Below are positions 59,573 through 64,000 of a DNA stretch of 64,000 bases, in pieces. The stretch's first letter is position 1, and every line of letters starts with the position of its first letter. Position numbers and translations under genes: made by a program. Source of the stretch: Calothrix sp. NIES-4105 (GTDB lineage Bacteria > Cyanobacteriota > Cyanobacteriia > Cyanobacteriales > Nostocaceae); NCBI RefSeq assembly GCF_002368415.1, contig NZ_AP018290.1, positions 4,043,614 through 4,107,613 of the forward strand, given 5' to 3'. The notes beneath the pieces are model-generated. The model ran no database searches. It saw only the letters and a program-made list of their open reading frames with translations, and was not told the DNA's origin.

Positions 59573-60784
59573 ATGAAGTTTGATATCTTCTTCTCCATCT
59601 GCCAAGCAGAGGTTAACGGTTACCTTCCCGATGAACGTACCATGTTTTATAATTTCTTTGACCAAGTTCGCCATGCAGATGAACTTGGTTACGAAATAGC
59701 TTGGGTGGCTGAGAGTCATCTTTCATGTGAAGTTCAAAAGTATAATCCAAATCCCGTTATTCCCAATTTCAAAAGCGAGATTGGTCTAAATACTGATATT
59801 CTCCAGTTAGCCCATAGAATTTTTGCTCATACGAAACGTATTCACGTAGGTTCAGCAATTCGCAGTATCCTTGTTAATGGTGGTCCAATAGCTCATGCGG
59901 AAGCCGTGAAAACATTTCTCACTCTTCATGAGTTAGACCCAAATGAAAATCGTCTTATTCATCTTGGTTTTGCTGCTGGACGTTTTCCCTTTTCCAGCGC
60001 TCCTTATGGTATTATTCCGCGTTCAAGAGTCGAAAAAGCAGCTTGGCATGTAATCAAGGTAAAACTTTTTCAAGAAGCCACCGAAATTTTCCTACGCTTA
60101 CTCAGAGATGATATTTTCTCATCACAGGACGTTAGACCCAAAATTATCAGACTTGAAGACTTTAGTAGCGAGCAGGAATGGTTAAAGGTTCTTCAGGCAT
60201 ATGGTAAAGAAGTTAACCAGATCGAAATTCCGCCTTTCTGGAATTTTGACCGCATTGGTATTATCCCCGCTCAAACATCTCTCAGGCTGTTGCGGTTAAT
60301 TATTGGTTCTCATAACCCTGTAACTCAGGAGTTGGCGAATACTATTTTGCCTTGTAGAGTTTTTAACCTTTCTATCACACCTGAAGCACAAATTGAAGAA
60401 ACTCATCAACGCATGAAAACCAAGTTTCATCCAGATGGAGGGGAATGGCGCCGTTGGTATATGCCGCGCACCGTTTTGGTTTTTATCGATAATACTCCTA
60501 CCAAATCTATTGCTCAAAGACGTACAATAGCTCGTGAGAGAGCTAATCAAGCGTTACACGCATATTGGCAAGCAGTTGAGGGAACGTTTGATCCAGAAAA
60601 GATTACCAAAGCTACAAACAACGCATTAATTGGAACTCCAGAGGATATTATTCAACAAATACGAGAGCGCTTTCATCCAGAAGACCGTCTTATGCTTTGG
60701 TTTGACTTCTTTAATCATAATAACGAAGAAGTTAAAGAAAGTATGACTCAATTTATGAAAAATGTTTGCCCTTATTTTGAATGA
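59573..60784 (+). CDS. Luciferase-like (LLM) flavin monooxygenase
   Basis: A 403-residue TIM-barrel flavoprotein: KFDIFFSICQAEVNGYLPDE, HADELGYEIAWVAESHLSCE, RIHVGSAIRSILVNGGPIAH, VKTFLTLHELDPNENRLIHL, and an end with ALIGTPEDIIQQIRERF. It uses reduced flavin from a partner to oxidise or reduce an organic substrate. It has extra insertions (about 170-260) compared with alkanal monooxygenases. No flavin reductase is adjacent. The substrate is unknown. Confidence 0.82.
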   Translation: MKFDIFFSICQAEVNGYLPDERTMFYNFFDQVRHADELGYEIAWVAESHLSCEVQKYNPNPVIPNFKSEIGLNTDILQLAHRIFAHTKRIHVGSAIRSILVNGGPIAHAEAVKTFLTLHELDPNENRLIHLGFAAGRFPFSSAPYGIIPRSRVEKAAWHVIKVKLFQEATEIFLRLLRDDIFSSQDVRPKIIRLEDFSSEQEWLKVLQAYGKEVNQIEIPPFWNFDRIGIIPAQTSLRLLRLIIGSHNPVTQELANTILPCRVFNLSITPEAQIEETHQRMKTKFHPDGGEWRRWYMPRTVLVFIDNTPTKSIAQRRTIARERANQALHAYWQAVEGTFDPEKITKATNNALIGTPEDIIQQIRERFHPEDRLMLWFDFFNHNNEEVKESMTQFMKNVCPYFE

Positions 60785-61109
60785 TAATATCGTGTTCTGT
60801 AAGTAAGTCGGCGCCAAAAAACAAAACTATGTAAAGAATAAGTAAATACGGTAAAATTTATCAAGTATAACTAGAGACATAAGCCGATTGGGGTTTGGGC
60901 GCACTTTGCATCAACCATCCCCGCTTTGCATGATAAACTGTTGCTCACATCATATCCACCCTGGAAATTATTTTTTTACTGCTGAAAAGAATAGTATTTC
61001 TTTAGTTTGGTTGATATATACCTTCGGGATGAAGTAAACACAAGTCTAAATGAAAAATAATGTAAATGTTAAATGTTTTAGAGAATTCTAATAGAAGTAG
61101 ATTTAGACT
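60785..61109. repeat. Gap with duplicated upstream block, copy 2
   Basis: Bases 60956-61035 repeat 59232-59306 (CCACCCTGGAAATTATTT, CTGCTGAAAA, AGTATTTCTTTAG). The copy ends 74 bp before the small membrane-protein gene. The other part of the gap has no visible gene; it has a GGCGCC at about 60811. Confidence 0.8.
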
Positions 61110-61406
61110 ATGCAAACTACAGAAAGTACATTATTCGATAAATTCTTCCGCGACAGCAATGGTAATATTGTTATAGCTCAACCACCTAACTTACCTATTA
61201 TTCTTTGGGCTGTAACTAGTTTACTACAACTAGTTATTACAAGCGGCAAAATCAACATTGGGTTAGATGTAGTGTCTTATGGTGCCATATTTACTTGGGC
61301 ATGGTTGGAATTATTTCAAGGCGTTAATTATTTTCGCAGATCGCTAGGTCTTATTGTATTGGTTGGAGTTATTGCGTCAAGAATTTACAGCTTTAACCTA
61401 ATTTAA
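61110..61406 (+). CDS. Small membrane protein of unknown function
   Basis: A 98-residue protein with an N-terminal soluble part (LFDKFFRDSNGNIVIAQPPN) and about three membrane segments: LPIILWAVTSLLQLVIT, VVSYGAIFTWAWLELFQGV and LGLIVLVGVIASRIYSF. Proteins of this layout are common in bacteria. No function known. It shares a duplicated upstream block with the luciferase-like gene. Confidence 0.7.
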   Translation: MQTTESTLFDKFFRDSNGNIVIAQPPNLPIILWAVTSLLQLVITSGKINIGLDVVSYGAIFTWAWLELFQGVNYFRRSLGLIVLVGVIASRIYSFNLI

Positions 61407-61444
61407 ACGATTGCTATTAATAGCGTTGGTAAAAATTTCTTTTT

Positions 61445-61482
61445 AACTACCAAGACTAAACTACATTAAAGTCTTGGTAGTT
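61445..61482. terminator. Bidirectional hairpin terminator
   Basis: AACTACCAAGACT at 61445-61457 and AGTCTTGGTAGTT at 61470-61482 pair perfectly over 13 bp, between two convergent genes. Confidence 0.8.
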
Positions 61483-61488
61483 CGCTTA

Positions 61489-62274
61489 TTATCTATAAAC
61501 TACTTGATTAACTCGCGGTTTACCAAATCGTTCCCAAGCACTGCCTCCCCGCAAAAATAGTTCCATAAAACGAATTTGTTCTCCACTTCTTACATCTACC
61601 CAACCAGTACTACCTGGAGCGAAAGCCAAAGTGCCTTTTGGAACTTGAAAGGTACCATCTGAGTAAATAGCGTCACTTACCACGTCATTAATCCGAATAA
61701 TACATTTAGTCTCGGATTTTAAGTTGACCGAATTGTCGGGAATAGTAGTTTTAATATTTCCATATCCATCAATCCAAGCAATACGGTCACTTGGAGGATC
61801 AGGAATTTCCTCATACCTCAATTCTTTACCTAATAAACTAAAGTCACCCGAAGCAATAGCGGTTACTGCGGTTGGAAAAACATCGCGCGAGCGAAATTGT
61901 GAACCTGCACGTGAAACATTAATCCTTCTTAATTCTTTGGCATGGTACTTGATAAACGATAATGTATATCCAGCAAAAACGCCTACTACCTTCACGTCAC
62001 CAGGCAGCAAGGCATAAGTTAAACCCTCACCTTCATTATCTCGTCGGGCTTGAGGGTCATCTTCACGGGGGGCGCAATTATGGTAAATTAATCGTTCTTT
62101 TGGACCAGGATTTAAGCCCAACTGAGCAATCCAAAAACCTGTAGCTAATGTACTAAATGGTGGCACTGAAAGCGGATGAATTTGTGCTTGGGGCAATGCC
62201 ATTGATAACCGCTGTATTACCTCGCTAAAAGCTGGATCACCAGTACCATAATCGGCAATAAGAGAGACCAACAT
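61489..62274 (-). CDS. SAM hydroxide adenosyltransferase (DUF62/SAM hydrolase)
   Basis: A 261-residue DUF62 protein: LVSLIADYGTGDPAFSEVIQ at the start with the family Asp, the middle AKELRRINVSRAGSQFRSRD, and the C-terminal IAWIDGYGNIKTTIPDNS and GSTGWVDVRSGEQIRF. The family splits S-adenosylmethionine with water to adenosine and methionine; fluorinase and chlorinase relatives use halide. I see no feature to claim halogenation. Confidence 0.82.
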   Translation of the reverse strand: MLVSLIADYGTGDPAFSEVIQRLSMALPQAQIHPLSVPPFSTLATGFWIAQLGLNPGPKERLIYHNCAPREDDPQARRDNEGEGLTYALLPGDVKVVGVFAGYTLSFIKYHAKELRRINVSRAGSQFRSRDVFPTAVTAIASGDFSLLGKELRYEEIPDPPSDRIAWIDGYGNIKTTIPDNSVNLKSETKCIIRINDVVSDAIYSDGTFQVPKGTLAFAPGSTGWVDVRSGEQIRFMELFLRGGSAWERFGKPRVNQVVYR

Positions 62275-62349
62275 AATTATTGTGTTTTTAGCTTACCTGT
62301 AAATGATAATAGTACTGATATAGCATTCCTATATGAGTTGTATTTAAGT

Positions 62350-63771
62350 TTACAATAATTGAAGTGGTAATCGGATTTGAAATCGAGTGTTTCCAGGCTC
62401 AGAGAATACACGGATATCGCCGTGGTGTTCTCCAACAATAATGCGATAGGCACTATGCAAGCCTAATCCTGTTCCTTTACCAACACCCTTTGTGGTAAAG
62501 AATGGATCGAAAAGGTGTGATTGTATCTCGGATGGAATGCCCGATCCGTTGTCAGCAATTTCGACTAGCACCCGATCTGTTTCGCAACTTGTCCGAATCG
62601 AAATAGTAGGAGCGAATGCTAGATCGTACTTCATTCTCTCCTCTATAGCATCGAGCGAGTTATCGATCAAACTTGTCCACACCTGATTGAGTTCGCTGCC
62701 GTAGGCACTAATTTGAGGTAAATCGCAATCATAGTCACGATTAATGGCAATTTCTGGCTTAATCTTAGAACTAAGCATTGTTAAAGTGCTTTCTATACCT
62801 TGATGAATATCAATTTCTTGAAGCGGTGCTTGATCCATGTAGGAGTAATCTTTAACGGCTTGAATCAGCGTTGAAATTCTTTCTGTGCTACGATCTATTT
62901 CGTCTAGCAAGCTGACGGACATTAATGCGCTCGCAATCCAATTTAAAACGTCATCTAATGTAGAGAGATCGACGTTTGTTTCTATGTTCTCTAACCAATC
63001 AATCGTGAATCCGGCTGCAACAAAGGTTGAGGCGATTTTCCAACTATTGCTGATGCTGCGCTCGTCTAGCCAATTGGTTATTTCATCTTCGCGGTCACTA
63101 ATTGTTAAAGCATCAAGTTGAATTGATTGTTGAGCGCGCGAAATAGCATCTTGCTGTAAGGCGCCAAGAAATTGTTGTTGTTTTGCTGACATTCCCGAAA
63201 GATTAAGTTTCAGGGTCAGGGGCTGTAATTCTTGAAAAGTCGATCTTAGCTGTCCCACCGCGCGGCGACCTGCGGATGCAGGATTATTCAACTCGTGCGC
63301 CAGTCCTGCCGCCAACGTTCCCAAAGCAACTAATTTTTCTCGTTGCTGAGAAATAACTTGTACCTCTTGGACTCGCTGTGCCATTGTACGAAGAATCTTG
63401 GTCATCACGCAAGAACAGCTAGAGAGGAGTTCCATAAAAGCTTGATTCGACAGTTCCAAAATCTGGCAGTGAGTCACCGCGCGACCACTTGCCCAGAAAA
63501 ATTCATCGCCCAACAGAACAGGTAATTCGCCGAATAGGGTTTTGGCTTGGTAAGTTACAAGCAAAATTTCTTCATTTCCCACTTTTTGAGTAATCCGAAC
63601 CTCCCCTTCTAGTAGAATAAAAACGTGATCGGCACGATCGCCTTCTTTGCGGTGGAGTTCGCCAGGTTGAAGATGAACTTCCGTCCCTTGCTCGATCAGC
63701 CAATTAAGATGACTGTCGGGCAATTCGGCAAGCAGTGGAACTTGTCGCAGAGTGTTTTTAAGGTCAGTCAT
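62350..63771 (-). CDS. Histidine kinase with N-terminal cyclic-nucleotide-binding domain
   Basis: A 473-residue kinase. A cNMP-binding/Crp-like domain ([32 protein letters not shown]) covers about 10-125. The phospho-acceptor is in [20 protein letters not shown] (about 152-171), and the ATPase domain has [40 protein letters not shown]. No receiver domain and no membrane segment. Its start lies 35 bp after the stop of an upstream kinase of the same type. Confidence 0.88.
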   Translation of the reverse strand: MTDLKNTLRQVPLLAELPDSHLNWLIEQGTEVHLQPGELHRKEGDRADHVFILLEGEVRITQKVGNEEILLVTYQAKTLFGELPVLLGDEFFWASGRAVTHCQILELSNQAFMELLSSCSCVMTKILRTMAQRVQEVQVISQQREKLVALGTLAAGLAHELNNPASAGRRAVGQLRSTFQELQPLTLKLNLSGMSAKQQQFLGALQQDAISRAQQSIQLDALTISDREDEITNWLDERSISNSWKIASTFVAAGFTIDWLENIETNVDLSTLDDVLNWIASALMSVSLLDEIDRSTERISTLIQAVKDYSYMDQAPLQEIDIHQGIESTLTMLSSKIKPEIAINRDYDCDLPQISAYGSELNQVWTSLIDNSLDAIEERMKYDLAFAPTISIRTSCETDRVLVEIADNGSGIPSEIQSHLFDPFFTTKGVGKGTGLGLHSAYRIIVGEHHGDIRVFSEPGNTRFQIRLPLQLL

Positions 63772-63806
63772 GGTAGTATCTCAATTAGGAGCTTAAAGAA
63801 ATTAAG

Positions 63807-64000
63807 TTACCGAAATTGTTGAATAGGTAATCGAATCCGAAAGCGTGTGTCTCCAGGTTTAGAGTCAAACGAAATATCGCCATGATGTCGTTGCACCACA
63901 ATGCGACGAGTTATGTCTAACCCAAGTCCCGTGCCTGCACCAACGCCTTTGGTTGTGAAAAAGGGTTCAAAAATGCGAGAGCGCACCTTGGGAGGAATTC
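63807..64000 (-). CDS. Histidine kinase, C-terminal end (cut by window edge)
   Basis: The minus strand reads [20 protein letters not shown], then [20 protein letters not shown] and a stop at 63807-63809: the G-box end of a HATPase domain. It is very close to the end of the neighbouring kinase ([20 protein letters not shown]), so the two are likely tandem duplicates in one operon. Confidence 0.85.
   Translation of the reverse strand, partial: IPPKVRSRIFEPFFTTKGVGAGTGLGLDITRRIVVQRHHGDISFDSKPGDTRFRIRLPIQQFR

Noticed and set aside
61489-62274. SAM-dependent chlorinase or fluorinase
   Set aside because: The family is shared, but nothing in the sequence indicates halide use; hydroxide adenosyltransferase is the default for this family.
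1-64000. tRNA, rRNA or riboswitch genes
   Set aside because: I looked for cloverleaf-like and rRNA-like stretches and for common riboswitch cores in the larger gaps and found none I could support by eye.

Overview
The window looks like chromosomal DNA of a filamentous, Calothrix-like cyanobacterium. The signs are a DUF1802 gene, an ISL3 transposase relic, a Nif11-type peptide, a fasciclin protein, a truncated NACHT-type NTPase, GC-rich palindromic intergenic repeats, and about 59 hand-counted copies of the palindrome GGCGCC where roughly five would be expected at this base composition. The classical cyanobacterial HIP1 octamer is rare here. From memory, published work showed that proteins of Calothrix sp. 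NIES-4105 fully demethylate sterols at C-4; this window would fit such a genome, but I could not search.

The main feature is a one-strand sterol biosynthesis cluster at 8.9-24.6 kb. In order it holds squalene synthase, a drastically shortened ERG24/DHCR7-type sterol reductase, squalene epoxidase, oxidosqualene cyclase, a Rieske stub, an ERG2-type sterol C-8 isomerase, a Neverland/DAF-36-type Rieske oxygenase, a frameshifted EXPERA (EBP-like) isomerase, a dead and an intact geranylgeranyl-reductase-family flavoprotein, an ERG6-like sterol C-24 methyltransferase, a 3-beta-HSD/SdmB-like dehydrogenase, CYP51, an SdmA-like Rieske oxygenase and an FAD-linked oxidase. A second Neverland-type Rieske gene lies upstream at 6.1 kb, separated by a lone ParB gene. 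Together these could make C-14 and C-4 demethylated, ring-isomerised and perhaps C-24 methylated sterols. Relics inside the cluster show that it is being remodelled.

Left of the cluster (0-6 kb) are a frameshifted hydrolase, an NmrA gene joined to a VapC stub, an AbrB antitoxin, a FUSC transporter carrying an in-frame 18-bp tandem repeat, and XdhC. Right of it (25-49 kb) is an accessory region of aldo-keto reductases, SDR dehydrogenases in various states of decay, SnoaL/NTF2 proteins (some with Tat-like signals), AraC and TetR regulators, a TetR-DsrE-PNPOx-hydrolase locus with three near-identical operator palindromes, a CDF metal exporter and a GST.

At 50.1-58.9 kb sits an apparent integrated replicon: a tyrosine integrase, small unknown genes, an inversely symmetric array of eleven AGTCCTT/AAGGACT boxes beside a ribbon-helix-helix gene with its own operator-like palindrome, a membrane-anchored P-loop ATPase, and an 872-residue DUF3854/D5-type primase-helicase. 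It is depleted in GGCGCC, which supports acquisition. The right end (59-64 kb) holds a luciferase-like monooxygenase, a small membrane protein, a SAM hydroxide adenosyltransferase and two adjacent histidine kinases.

Four short non-coding elements (about 147-208 bp, at least three different termini) all sit in the loop of GC-rich palindromes and are flanked by 7-9 bp duplications of that loop. Two of them lie inside the sterol operon.
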